Of a DNA stretch of 64,000 bases, positions 26,206 to 34,881 are shown in pieces. The DNA comes from Acidihalobacter ferrooxydans. GTDB lineage: Bacteria; Pseudomonadota; Gammaproteobacteria; DSM-5130; Acidihalobacteraceae. Under the pieces are notes generated by a model, which saw only the letters and a program-made list of their open reading frames with translations, was not told where the DNA came from and ran no database searches. The stretch lies in assembly GCF_001975725.1 (NCBI RefSeq), contig NZ_CP019434.1, positions 1,327,041-1,391,040 of the forward strand, written 5' to 3'. Numbering within the stretch: position 1 is the stretch's first letter; every line of letters starts with the position of its first letter. Position numbers and translations under genes: made by a program.

Positions 26206-27221
26206 GCGCCGCGGTGGAGCTGCGTCTGCTCGATGTCGGGCGGGTGACGCCGGAGTATCTGCATGCCGCTTACACAGGGCTGGCCGAATGCCTGCCACGC
26301 GATGCCGATTATGGCTGGCTACTGACCGCGCGCAGCCAGCGCGGGCATATTGCCCTCGGTGCGAGTCAGTATGCGGATGCCGAGTTGGATATTCAGGCTT
26401 GCCGGGATGCTGGCATCCCGGTCATTCAGCGCAGACTGGGCGGCGGTACGGTATGGGTTGACGACGCGCAACTGTGCGTTTTTTTTATCCTGCCCGGCGC
26501 CGGTGCGCGCGCCGCTTTCTTCTCGCGTTGTCTGGATGTGCTGTGTGCGATGTTCGCCGGCATCGGACTTGCCGTCGAACGGGTTGGCGAACAGGACATT
26601 TGGGCGCGGGGCGCGAAGCTGCTGGGTAGTGGCGGAGCGACCATAGGCGCCGCGCAAGTGTTTGGCGCCAGTATTCTGGAGCGCTTCAACACGCACCAGT
26701 TCGCGGCTTGCGTGGCTGCGCCGAGCGCCGGGTACCGACGCTGGCTCGCGGAGTTGCTCGATGAGCAGATGACCGACCTGCAGCGTCTGGGCATCGAGGC
26801 CGACGAGGCCCGCTTGCGCTGTGCGCTGCGCGCGGCGTGTGCCGACCATTGGCGCGTGACGCGGGCGCAGGCGCTGGACGCAAGCGAAACGGCTGCGGTG
26901 GCCGGCGCGTACGAGGAGTTGGCCGAGCCGCTCGAGTCAGGCGGTAAGCGTCTGGTGTGCAATGGCATCAAGATCAATCGACAGACTTACCTGTTCGAAG
27001 ACGCCGGGCCGAACTGGCTGCGGGTCGTCTGGCGTGCGAATGCACTGGTACGGGTGGCGGCTGAACAGAGCGCCGCGGCTGCCGTTCTGGAGCGGTGCCT
27101 CGGGAAAGTGCTGCGCGAGGGGCTTGTTGCGGGTGAGGCACGCGCGCAAGGATTTTCCGGGGATGCAGCGCGGCGTCTGGAGCGGCGCGTTTTGCAGCTT
27201 TGTCGGGACGCGGGCAAATGA
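26202..27221 (+). CDS. Lipoate/biotin-protein-ligase-fold enzyme (LplA-like)
   Basis: 339 residues. The ligase core shows RRLGGGTVWVD (family RRxGGG motif, with Asp where His is usual) and a Lys in ARGAKLLGSGGATIGAAQV, matching the catalytic KxxG-A region that binds lipoyl-AMP. The chain ends in a C-terminal domain of about 90 residues, as in LplA-type ligases. It should activate lipoate or octanoate and attach it to a carrier lysine. No lipoyl-domain protein is nearby; dedicated ligases occur with sulfur-oxidation sHdr systems, but none of those genes is here. Confidence 0.75.
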   Translation: MSAAVELRLLDVGRVTPEYLHAAYTGLAECLPRDADYGWLLTARSQRGHIALGASQYADAELDIQACRDAGIPVIQRRLGGGTVWVDDAQLCVFFILPGAGARAAFFSRCLDVLCAMFAGIGLAVERVGEQDIWARGAKLLGSGGATIGAAQVFGASILERFNTHQFAACVAAPSAGYRRWLAELLDEQMTDLQRLGIEADEARLRCALRAACADHWRVTRAQALDASETAAVAGAYEELAEPLESGGKRLVCNGIKINRQTYLFEDAGPNWLRVVWRANALVRVAAEQSAAAAVLERCLGKVLREGLVAGEARAQGFSGDAARRLERRVLQLCRDAGK

Positions 27222-27260
27222 CCGCGCGGCAACTGGGTTCATGACAGCAGGAGATGACAG

Positions 27261-27650
27261 ATGGCGGCGCCGACCATAGAACAGCGCATGAAACGCAAAT
27301 ACGTGGTGATGACGACCGATCAGGCTACGGTCGAGCGCCTGGCTGCGGTGACGCCGCCTGAATGGGCGCAGGTGGTGTGTACCGACTTCGAGGAATTGGG
27401 GGAGTGGGACGATGTGTTGTTGTTCCGCTTCCTGCTGCTAGACCTCGACGAATGGGAGGTATTTGATCCGCTGGATGTCATTCGCGCCTTGCGCATGCAG
27501 TATCAGATCAACACGCCGGTGTTCTGCTTCGGTGGCGATGAGGACATTCAGGATGAAATGCGTATGGCACGCGCGGACCGTTTCTTCGACCGCGACGAGA
27601 TGATCGAGCGGCTGCCGGAGTTCTTCCGTCAGTACGCCTGGGGCGAGTGA
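27261..27650 (+). CDS. Small receiver-like protein, unknown role
   Basis: 129 residues. Alternating strands and helices (KYVVMTTD; VLLFRFLLLDLDEW; PVFCFGGDEDIQDEMRMARADRFFDRDEM) recall a response-regulator receiver fold, but there is no clear phospho-acceptor/Lys set, so it would be a pseudo-receiver. The start is ATG 27261 with AGGAG at 27249-27253. It ends at a strong bidirectional terminator. Confidence 0.6.
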   Translation: MAAPTIEQRMKRKYVVMTTDQATVERLAAVTPPEWAQVVCTDFEELGEWDDVLLFRFLLLDLDEWEVFDPLDVIRALRMQYQINTPVFCFGGDEDIQDEMRMARADRFFDRDEMIERLPEFFRQYAWGE

Positions 27651-27655
27651 AACGC

Positions 27656-27684
27656 AAAGCGCCACACGCAAGGTGTGGCGCTTT
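27656..27684. terminator. Bidirectional terminator between convergent genes
   Basis: Perfect 12-bp stem AAAGCGCCACAC (27656-27667) and GTGTGGCGCTTT (27673-27684) with a 5-base loop. A's on one side and T's on the other serve both directions. Confidence 0.85.
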
Positions 27685-27707
27685 GGCCGTCAGGCGATCG
27701 CGCCGGA

Positions 27708-28019
27708 TCAGCCGATCCAGTCGTGTTCGGTGACGTCGATGCGAATGTTCTGGGTGTAGGTCTGGCCGTTGCCTTCGATGGTCAGCTCGCCCATGCGAGT
27801 GCCGGCTTTGGGGAACTTGAACTTGCATTCGAAGGTGCCGGGCAGGGTGACCGTGCTTTCACACTTCTTCTCGCCATCGATGGTGAATACACCCTTGGCA
27901 GTGCCGGTGCCATCGAGCAGCGCCTGGAGCCTGAAGTCCTTGTTCACCGAGCGGCGGTAAGCGTTCGGATCCCGGTTGACGTTGTATTGCAGATTGTTCA
28001 GTTTGACCAGCTTGACCAT
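27708..28019 (-). CDS. Small beta-rich protein, unknown
   Basis: 103 residues if started at MVKLVKLNNLQYNVN, where an upstream GGAGG (28027-28031) supports the choice. It is rich in beta-strand patterns (GVFTIDGEKKCESTVTL, MGELTIEGNGQTYTQNI) and has two Cys 14 residues apart. No signal peptide. Family not recognised. Divergent from the 28141 gene with about 120 bases between, so the two may share control. Confidence 0.6.
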   Translation of the reverse strand: MVKLVKLNNLQYNVNRDPNAYRRSVNKDFRLQALLDGTGTAKGVFTIDGEKKCESTVTLPGTFECKFKFPKAGTRMGELTIEGNGQTYTQNIRIDVTEHDWIG

Positions 28020-28140
28020 GTTTGCAGTGCCTCCAGCTGATGGTGGGGTATGACCTACCATATTAGTTGGTTATGATATAAGAGGAAAATCATAGCACGT
28101 TTGCAACGAATTTCAGTGATTCATGTCTATAGGCCAATAT

Positions 28141-28554
28141 ATGGAAATTACCCCCGAACAACGTCTGGAGGCTGAGTTTGCGGCCTTGAACGAGCGAATC
28201 GTCGGGCTCGAAGCGGCCGCGCGCGCCAGTGCGGATGGGATTGCACCGGCCGGCCTGGTTGATGAGGCAATCGACACGTTGAACGGGTTGATGACGGCTT
28301 ACGCGACGCACGCCGGCAAGCCCATACCGGTCACCGACGATCCGCTGGAGGTGTTCAAGGCGTACGTGAAGGGCGATCCGAGCCTGAATGCGATTCGCGA
28401 CAACGTGCGCGAACTGGTGTATTACCGCAATTGTCTGGCGCAGGGCCGCCAGGATGCGCTGCCCGGCAATTCAGCGCTGATGACGGCACACACGGCACGG
28501 CATGTCTATCTCTACCTGCGCACGCGCTGCGCCCAGGAACACCGGCTGCCGTAG
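28141..28554 (+). CDS. Helical protein upstream of cbbQ-like gene, unknown
   Basis: 137 residues from MEITPEQRLEAEF; an in-frame ATG at 28123 is an alternative and neither has a strong ribosome binding site. Almost entirely alpha-helical by eye (LEAEFAALNERIVGLEAAAR; LVDEAIDTLNGLMTAYATH). Position 62 bases before the AAA+ gene suggests a shared operon; role unknown. Confidence 0.6.
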   Translation: MEITPEQRLEAEFAALNERIVGLEAAARASADGIAPAGLVDEAIDTLNGLMTAYATHAGKPIPVTDDPLEVFKAYVKGDPSLNAIRDNVRELVYYRNCLAQGRQDALPGNSALMTAHTARHVYLYLRTRCAQEHRLP

Positions 28555-28615
28555 CACGCAGGTTCGCGGGCATTTGTGCCGCGGGCTTACACAAAACCAT
28601 CGAGGAGGATCGAAC

Positions 28616-29458
28616 ATGTCCAATCCGTCGCGCGGCGTCGAACGCGATGTCATCCAGCGCCCCAGTGCCGGCAAGGCGCCGTTCTACCTGCCGCAGAAAG
28701 ACGAAGTCGAAATTTTTCGGGCCGCCTGGTCCAGGCGCCTGCCGGTCATGCTCAAGGGGCCGACCGGCTGCGGCAAGACCCGTTTTCTCGAACACATGGC
28801 GCATACGCTTCGCCAGCCGCTGGTCACCGTTGCGTGTCATGAAGATCTGACCAGTTCCGATCTGGTCGGGCGCTTTCTGCTGCAGGGCGACGAAACCGTC
28901 TGGCAGGACGGGCCGCTGACGCGCTCGGTCAAGGAAGGTGCCATTTGCTATCTCGATGAAATCGTCGAGGCGCGCACCGACACTACTGTCGTCATCCATC
29001 CGCTCACCGATCACCGCCGCCAGTTGCCGCTGGACAAGAAAAGCCAGTACATCGATGCGCATCCCGATTTCATGCTGGTCATCTCCTACAACCCCGGCTA
29101 CCAGACCGCGCTGAAGGATCTGAAACCTTCGACCAAGCAGCGTTTCGTGGGCATCAACTTCGATTACCCGGACGAGGAACTGGAACGCAAGATCGTGGCC
29201 GGCGAGTCAGGCTGCCAGAAGCCCGATGTGGTCGAAAAACTGGTCGCTGCCGGTCGCCGTGCCCGTGCGCTCAAGGATCATGGCCTGGAGGAAGCGACTT
29301 CGACGCGCGCGCTGTGCTATGCCGCCGATCTGATGAATGCCGGCCTGAGTGCCGTATCGGCCGCACGTGCCGCGATGGTTTATCCCCTGACCGACGATCC
29401 GGCACTGGTCGAGGCGCTGGAGGAGATCATCGAGGCGCATTTCGGACAGGCCGCCTAA
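28616..29458 (+). CDS. cbbQ: MoxR/CbbQ/NorQ-family AAA+ ATPase
   Basis: 280 residues. Walker A GPTGCGKTRFLEHMA, Walker B region ICYLDEIVEARTD, and a sensor region LVISYNPGYQ; the C-terminal CbbQ_C-like segment is LEEATSTRALCYAADLMNAG. GGAGG (28604-28608) precedes ATG 28616. CbbQ forms a hexamer that with CbbO remodels inhibited RuBisCO; NorQ-NorD act similarly on nitric oxide reductase. No rubisco or nor genes are in the window, so the client is not known. Paired with the VWA gene 4 bases downstream. Confidence 0.9.
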   Translation: MSNPSRGVERDVIQRPSAGKAPFYLPQKDEVEIFRAAWSRRLPVMLKGPTGCGKTRFLEHMAHTLRQPLVTVACHEDLTSSDLVGRFLLQGDETVWQDGPLTRSVKEGAICYLDEIVEARTDTTVVIHPLTDHRRQLPLDKKSQYIDAHPDFMLVISYNPGYQTALKDLKPSTKQRFVGINFDYPDEELERKIVAGESGCQKPDVVEKLVAAGRRARALKDHGLEEATSTRALCYAADLMNAGLSAVSAARAAMVYPLTDDPALVEALEEIIEAHFGQAA

Positions 29459-29462
29459 GCGC

Positions 29463-31997
29463 ATGGGCATGAACGACCACGAGGCGCTGGTTGAGATCGA
29501 GGAAATACTCCAGCATCTCGAATCGATCAGCTTCGTCGCCCAGCGCGATGCTCGCGAGGCGCTACCGGTGCTGAGCGGGGAGTCGGCCCGCGATCGCCTG
29601 CAATGGCTGGAGGCTGCGCGCGACCTGTTCTTCCATGACCGCGAAGCCGGCAAAGCCTTCATGCGCGGCACGCCCGGCCTGTATGCGCAATGGCCCGATG
29701 TGCGTGCCTGGACTGCACAGGCTTTCGCCTTCAACCGCTGGGTGAACTCCTGGCGTGCGCTGGAAGGATACATGGAACAGGCCGGCGACGTGTTCGTCGA
29801 GTTCGGTGCGGCGGGCGAGCAGGCCTGGTACGACATCGGCATGCGCTGGTGCGAACGCAGCGTCGAGGACGCGCGCGCTTACTTCGGCGAGCACTACCGC
29901 AAGCTTGCCGACGGCGAGGGCATCGCCGGCATCGAGGCGCTGATGGCGCCGGCCGAGATGCTCGCCACGCAAGCGCGCCTGACACTGGAGACCTATCTGC
30001 CGGGCGCGATGATCGCGCGCAGCGTGGTCGGTACGCCGGGGCTGGAGCCCTGGGCGCGGCGCGGCGTCGATCTGATGCAAACCGGACGCGCGCGCGGCGA
30101 GGCGTATTTCCGGCTGGAAAACGCCGAGGGCGTGCGCCACCTGCTCGACGAACTGCCCGGCTACCGCCCGCGCCGCCACAGCCGGTTCCTGCAACTGCTG
30201 CTGCTGGCCTGGTTCGATGAGGAAATTCCGCTGGCCGACAGCGACTGGCGCCCTGGCCGTGGCCGTCCGGCCATGGAATGCGACGGGCGCAGCATCTTCA
30301 TGCCCGCCGTGCTGGCCGACCGCGACGAGGCCGTGGTCGCCGCGCTGCACACCGCCGGTCACCTGCGTTACGACACCTATGCGGCAGTCGAAATCAACGC
30401 GCTGTTCCTCTATAGCGAGACGGCGCACCCGCCGCTGGACGCCGATCAGCGCATCACTTGGCGGCCGTTGTTCGCGCCTTATGCGGCACGCATGTTTCGC
30501 TTCCAGGTGCTATTCGACCTGTGCGAGGACTTGCGCGTGGACGCGCGCCTGTGCGCTGACGTGCCCGGTTATGCGACCCGTCTGGAGCGACTGCTGACCC
30601 ACGCCGAGCCGCCGGAAGGTCCGGCCGGCACCTACTACACCTTCGCGCGCGGGCAGTACGCGCAGCTCCTGCGTGGCGCGCCGCTCGATCCGCGCCTGGA
30701 GCACCTGCGCGCCGAGGATGCGCGTCTGCTCGACGCCTTCAAGGCCGGCGAAACCTTGTTCACCGATGCGGCTTTTCCCGAACTGACCATCGATCAGCGA
30801 AGCCAGGCCTATCTGCCCGGTCATGGCGTCAACACCGGCCGGCCCGTCTACCCGCGCCGCACCTACGCCGAGATCCACGATGCGCCGCATGCCGACGCCT
30901 ATGCCGAGCACAAACAGACCAAGGAAAAACAGAAGGGCGAAACGCCACCGCAGGCCCCCGAACAGCGCCAGAACGACCCCGATTCCGACATCAGCGTGCC
31001 GCCGGAGAACACCAGCGGCAGCGGCGGGCGGGTCGGCGTCGGCATCCCTATGCCGACCAAGGATGTATTTACGCGCGGCGCGAACCGCGCCGAAGGCGAG
31101 GGCAAGACGCCGTACCCCGAGTGGGACTACCGCGAGCAGCGTTACCTGCACGAATGGGCCAGGGTCATCGAGCGCCCGGTCACCGACGGCAAGCCGAACC
31201 GCGCCAGGCACATCCTCAACGACCACGCCGGTGCGCTCAAGCGCCTGCGCGCCGCGCTGGAAATGCAAAAACCGGCGCGCATGGCGCCGCTGCGCCGCCA
31301 GCCGGACGGCGACGAACTCGACATCGAGGCCACCATCGGCTACGTCGTGGACAAGCGCGCCGGCCTCTCTCCCGAGGGTTTGATCTATCGCCGGCGCGCC
31401 GTGCAACAACGCGACACCGCCGTATTGCTGCTGGCCGACATGTCGACCTCGATCATGGCCCGTCATCCGAGCGGCGACGGCAAGATCGTCGATCGCATCC
31501 GCTCCGGCCTGATCCTGTTTTCCGAGGCATTGTCCAGCCTCGGCGACGCCTACGCCATCTGCGGCTTTGCCTCGAAGTACCACGACAACGTGAACTATTA
31601 CGTGCTCAAGGATTTCAAGGAACCCGGCGGCGCCGAGATCAACGCGCGCATTGCCGGCATCTCCGGGCGCCTGGCCAGCCGCATGGGCGCGGCGATCCGC
31701 CACTCAATCAAGCGTTTCGACGCGGTCGATGCGCGCCACCGCCTGCTGCTGCTGCTCAGCGACGGGCGCCCCGCCGACTACGACGACGGCGGCGATCCGC
31801 GCTACCTCAACGAGGACACGCGCATGGCGATGAAGGAAGCGGTGGACGCCGGCGTGCATCCGTTCTGTATCACGCTCGACCCGCGCGGCGGTCAATACCT
31901 GCCGTCGATCTTCGGCCCCAGTCACTACACGGTGCTCGATCGGGTCGACGAGCTACCGGCGCGCCTGCCCGAAATCTACCTCAGGCTGCGGCGGTGA
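29463..31997 (+). CDS. cbbO: CbbO/NorD-like VWA-domain partner of CbbQ
   Basis: 844 residues. A long helical N-terminal part precedes a charged Lys/Glu/Pro linker (about 480-510) and a C-terminal von Willebrand A domain with the MIDAS motif in LLLADMSTSIMA and a later LLLLSDGRPADYDDGG. This matches CbbO, the substrate-binding adaptor of the CbbQ hexamer, in layout and slightly exceeds its usual length. Its stop overlaps the deacetylase start (GTGA), meaning translation of the three genes is linked. Confidence 0.88.
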   Translation: MGMNDHEALVEIEEILQHLESISFVAQRDAREALPVLSGESARDRLQWLEAARDLFFHDREAGKAFMRGTPGLYAQWPDVRAWTAQAFAFNRWVNSWRALEGYMEQAGDVFVEFGAAGEQAWYDIGMRWCERSVEDARAYFGEHYRKLADGEGIAGIEALMAPAEMLATQARLTLETYLPGAMIARSVVGTPGLEPWARRGVDLMQTGRARGEAYFRLENAEGVRHLLDELPGYRPRRHSRFLQLLLLAWFDEEIPLADSDWRPGRGRPAMECDGRSIFMPAVLADRDEAVVAALHTAGHLRYDTYAAVEINALFLYSETAHPPLDADQRITWRPLFAPYAARMFRFQVLFDLCEDLRVDARLCADVPGYATRLERLLTHAEPPEGPAGTYYTFARGQYAQLLRGAPLDPRLEHLRAEDARLLDAFKAGETLFTDAAFPELTIDQRSQAYLPGHGVNTGRPVYPRRTYAEIHDAPHADAYAEHKQTKEKQKGETPPQAPEQRQNDPDSDISVPPENTSGSGGRVGVGIPMPTKDVFTRGANRAEGEGKTPYPEWDYREQRYLHEWARVIERPVTDGKPNRARHILNDHAGALKRLRAALEMQKPARMAPLRRQPDGDELDIEATIGYVVDKRAGLSPEGLIYRRRAVQQRDTAVLLLADMSTSIMARHPSGDGKIVDRIRSGLILFSEALSSLGDAYAICGFASKYHDNVNYYVLKDFKEPGGAEINARIAGISGRLASRMGAAIRHSIKRFDAVDARHRLLLLLSDGRPADYDDGGDPRYLNEDTRMAMKEAVDAGVHPFCITLDPRGGQYLPSIFGPSHYTVLDRVDELPARLPEIYLRLRR

Positions 31998-33208
31998 GCA
32001 GGGCCGTGCTCATTGCCGCGTCGCGCTACCGGCGACACAGCTACGGCAACAATCACCCGCTGGATATACCCCGCGTTTCACTCACGGTCGATCTGATCCG
32101 CGCCTACGCCGCGCTCGACCCGGATGAGTATCTGCCCTCGCGCCGCGCTACCGTGGCCGAACTGGAGTGGTTCCACACGCGCGACTATGTCAGCGCCATG
32201 CAGCGCTGCGAGGCACTGGGCAAGGTCACCGACCGCTACCGCCATCGCCACAACATCGGCAATCTCGAAAATCCCTGGTTCCACGATTTTTTCAGCACGC
32301 CGGCCACTGCCACCGGCGGCAGCATCCAGGCCGCCGAGCAGGTGCTTGCCGGCCGCGCCGCGTTCAGCCCCGCCGGTGGCATGCACCATGCCATGCCCGA
32401 CCGCGCGCAGGGTTTCTGTTTCTTCAACGACACCGCGCTGGCGGTGATGCGCTTGCGCCGTGAGGGTCTGCGCGTGCTCTACGTGGACATCGACGCGCAC
32501 CATGGCGACGGCGTCGAAGCCGCGCTGCGCGACGATGCCGAGGCTTTCACGCTGTCGCTGCACATGGACGCCGAATACGCGTACCCCTTCGCGGGCGGAC
32601 GTAGCGAGGATTGCGGCCCACAGGCCAACGCCTTCAATCTGCCGCTGCCGCGCGGGACCAACGACAGCGAGTACCGGCATGCATTCAACCGCGTGTGGCC
32701 GGCGGTGCTCGACGCCGTGCGCCCGGATGTCCTTGTGTTGCAGGCCGGCACCGACCCGATCATGCCCGATCCGCTGGGTAAGTTCCGGCTCTCCACGCAA
32801 CTGTTTCTCGAAATCGTCGCCCGCGTGCTGGCCGATGCGCCGCGCCAGGCCAACGGCACGCCCCGCGTGGCGGTGACGGGCGGCGGCGGCTATCACCCCT
32901 TGATCCTGGCACGGGCCTGGACCGGCGTGTGGGGGCTGCTCAGCGGGCGTACGCTGAGCGAGGAAATTCCGCCGGCCGGGCAGGAACTGCTGGCCGCAGT
33001 GGAATGGGGCGCGGACGAGTACGACGATGACGAGGAAGAAGAACTCGAACGCGCCGGGACGCCGTACCGGGAGTTGCTGACGCATCGGATCGATCGGCCG
33101 CACGAGGGTGAGATTCGGGCGCAGATCGATGCGCGGGTGGACACCCTGCTGGATGCACACCCGCGCTTGCGCAGGCGTGGCGTAGCGGCCTCCGGGGGGA
33201 CGGTTTGA
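31994..33208 (+). CDS. Histone-deacetylase-family (arginase/HDAC fold) zinc hydrolase
   Basis: 404 residues. Active-site motifs intact: GGMHHAMPDRAQGFCFFND (His pair), YVDIDAHHGDGVEAA (Zn-binding Asp and His), Asp in QAGTDPIMPDPLG, and the catalytic Tyr in TGGGGYHP. Bacterial members deacetylate acetylpolyamines, acetoin-utilisation proteins or acetyl-lysine. The C-terminal 80 residues carry an acidic stretch (DEYDDDEEEELE). Start GTG 31994 overlaps the CbbO stop, so it is part of the CbbQO operon, which is not a standard partner for these ATPases. Confidence 0.88.
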   Translation: MSRAVLIAASRYRRHSYGNNHPLDIPRVSLTVDLIRAYAALDPDEYLPSRRATVAELEWFHTRDYVSAMQRCEALGKVTDRYRHRHNIGNLENPWFHDFFSTPATATGGSIQAAEQVLAGRAAFSPAGGMHHAMPDRAQGFCFFNDTALAVMRLRREGLRVLYVDIDAHHGDGVEAALRDDAEAFTLSLHMDAEYAYPFAGGRSEDCGPQANAFNLPLPRGTNDSEYRHAFNRVWPAVLDAVRPDVLVLQAGTDPIMPDPLGKFRLSTQLFLEIVARVLADAPRQANGTPRVAVTGGGGYHPLILARAWTGVWGLLSGRTLSEEIPPAGQELLAAVEWGADEYDDDEEEELERAGTPYRELLTHRIDRPHEGEIRAQIDARVDTLLDAHPRLRRRGVAASGGTV

Positions 33209-33238
33209 ACCCGCAGACGATCGCATCGCGCGACAATG

Positions 33239-33300
33239 CCGACAGGCTCCTGGCTGAAGACAATTTGAATCCAAAGCTCTGCGCAAGCAGCGCCGCGCCT
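33239..33300 (+). repeat. Fragment of family A right end joined to family D right end
   Basis: CCGACAGGCTCCTGG (33239-33253) resembles a family A terminus. It is followed by GGCTGAAGA and GAATCCAAAGCTCTGCGCAA, the right part of family D. It looks like a nested or decayed pair of elements. Confidence 0.45.
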
Positions 33301-33403
33301 GATCGATGATCCAGGTCGAGCGGGCCGCGCCAGCGACCTGCCCGGATTGCCGGCGCTATCCCCATGCAGAGGAGCGCGCCGGCGTACCTGCCTCAACCGC
33401 CCC

Positions 33404-34654
33404 TCAAGGCTTGACGAACAGTTTGCGCGGAAACGGCGCCAGCAGTTCATGGCCGGTTTCCGTCACCACGAAACTTTCCGAAATTTCCACGCCCCAATCA
33501 TCCATCCAGATGCCGGGTATGAGGTGGAACGTCATGCCCGGTTCGAGCACGGAGCGGTCGCCGGGGCGCAGGCTCATGGTGTGTTCGCCCCAGTCAGGCG
33601 GATAGTTCAGGCCCATCGAATAGCCGATCCGCGATTCCTTGACGAGGCCTTTCGGTGCGGTCGCGGCGCGCCAGGCCGCTTCGATGGACTCGCAGGTGGC
33701 GCCGGGTCGCACCGCTTCCAGCGCAGCCTGCACGCCTTCGGCGACGATTTCGGCTGCCGAGCTGAGCCGCTGCGGCGGGGTGCCGAGAAAGACGGTGCGG
33801 GCCATCGGGCAGTGATAGTGATACCGCGCGGCGGCAAGTTCGAGAATGGTGGCCTCGCCCTGAACGAACGGCTTGTCGTTCCAGGTCAGGTGCGCGGTCG
33901 AGGTGCCGCGGCCGGTCGGCAGCATCGGCACGATGGCGGGATAATCGCCGCCGCATTCGCGGGTGCCGCGCATTTGCGCACGGTAGATTTCTCCGACCGC
34001 GTCGCATTGACGGACGCCTGGCTCGACATGCCCGACCGCAACCTTCATCACGCGCTGCATGATCTGCCCGGCCTGGCGCATGTATTCCAGTTCCTGGGGC
34101 GACTTGATCGAGCGCAGGCCGGAGACCAGCCGGGTGACGTCGGTGAAACTGGCGTGAGAGAGTTGGCGACGCAGCACTTCGTAGCCGCGTGCCGAAAAAT
34201 AGTAACTGTCCATGTCCAGGCCGATGCGCGCGTTGTCGAGTTCGCGCTCGCGCAGGATGTGCGCCACGAAGTCCATCGGGTGGCGGTGGTCATGCTGTAC
34301 GTAGCGATCAGAGTAGGAGTAGATGTTGTCCGAGTCGAGGTAGGTGGTTTCCAGGGCGCCGTTGGCGTCGATGCCGCGGCCGATCCAGATCGGTTCCGGT
34401 TCGGCCAGCGCGATGACGACAAGCTGCGGCACATAGAACGACCAGCCGTCATAGCCGGTCAGATAGTTCATGTTGGCCGGATCGAAGACCAGGAAAACCT
34501 CCAGGCCTTGCGCCTTCATCAATGCTTTGGTGCGGCTCACGCGTTCAGCGTATTCCTGCGGGCTGAACGGCAGGGGCCAGAAATTGGCGTGGCGCTGCGG
34601 TGTGTTGACCGGCGGGACGCCGTTTTCGTACTGGTAGGGCAATTCGTTCGTCAT
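33404..34654 (-). CDS. doeA: Ectoine hydrolase
   Basis: 416 residues, creatinase/M24 fold. It matches DoeA/EutD: KALMKAQGLEVFLVFDPANMNYLTGYDGWSFYVPQ, and ELAAARYHYHCPMARTVFLG, where the metal-binding Asp residues of true M24 peptidases are replaced as in creatinase-like enzymes. DoeA opens the ectoine ring to N-acetyl-2,4-diaminobutyrate. ATG 34654 is preferred over an upstream TTG at 34684, though no clear Shine-Dalgarno precedes it. It is last of the minus-strand genes and separated from eutC by a family B repeat. Confidence 0.9.
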   Translation of the reverse strand: MTNELPYQYENGVPPVNTPQRHANFWPLPFSPQEYAERVSRTKALMKAQGLEVFLVFDPANMNYLTGYDGWSFYVPQLVVIALAEPEPIWIGRGIDANGALETTYLDSDNIYSYSDRYVQHDHRHPMDFVAHILRERELDNARIGLDMDSYYFSARGYEVLRRQLSHASFTDVTRLVSGLRSIKSPQELEYMRQAGQIMQRVMKVAVGHVEPGVRQCDAVGEIYRAQMRGTRECGGDYPAIVPMLPTGRGTSTAHLTWNDKPFVQGEATILELAAARYHYHCPMARTVFLGTPPQRLSSAAEIVAEGVQAALEAVRPGATCESIEAAWRAATAPKGLVKESRIGYSMGLNYPPDWGEHTMSLRPGDRSVLEPGMTFHLIPGIWMDDWGVEISESFVVTETGHELLAPFPRKLFVKP

Positions 34655-34689
34655 GGTCGTCGGCTCGTAAGAGGTAGAGTTCAACTTGG

Positions 34690-34850
34690 CCCGAATGTTT
34701 CAAAAATTTGTGCCGGTATCGCGCCGGATATTGTTTTCACAAGGGGATTTCGGAAGGAGCGGCGTATCGGTGATTACGGCCGACTGAGGAAATATCCCTT
34801 GTGGAATCAAGAGACCCGCGAGAGCGGCGGGAATTCGTGAAACATTCGGG
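34690..34850 (+). repeat. Family B repeat, copy 2
   Basis: 161 bp with 11-bp-class inverted ends CCCGAATGTTTC and GAAACATTCGGG. The 42-bp stretch 34763-34804 is identical to 58410-58451. The inner arms CACAAGGGGATTTC and GAAATATCCCTTGTG nest inside the outer ones. It sits between eutC and doeA inside the ectoine island. Confidence 0.9.
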
Positions 34851-34881
34851 TTAGTGATAAGGATGGGCGGGTACGGTGTCC

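Noticed and set aside
30510-31703. Open frame antisense to the CbbO-like gene
   Set aside because: Codon shadow; no start signal or domain.
28616-31997. CbbQ/CbbO taken as proof of a rubisco operon
   Set aside because: No cbbL, cbbS or cbbM gene is in the window; the client protein is unknown.
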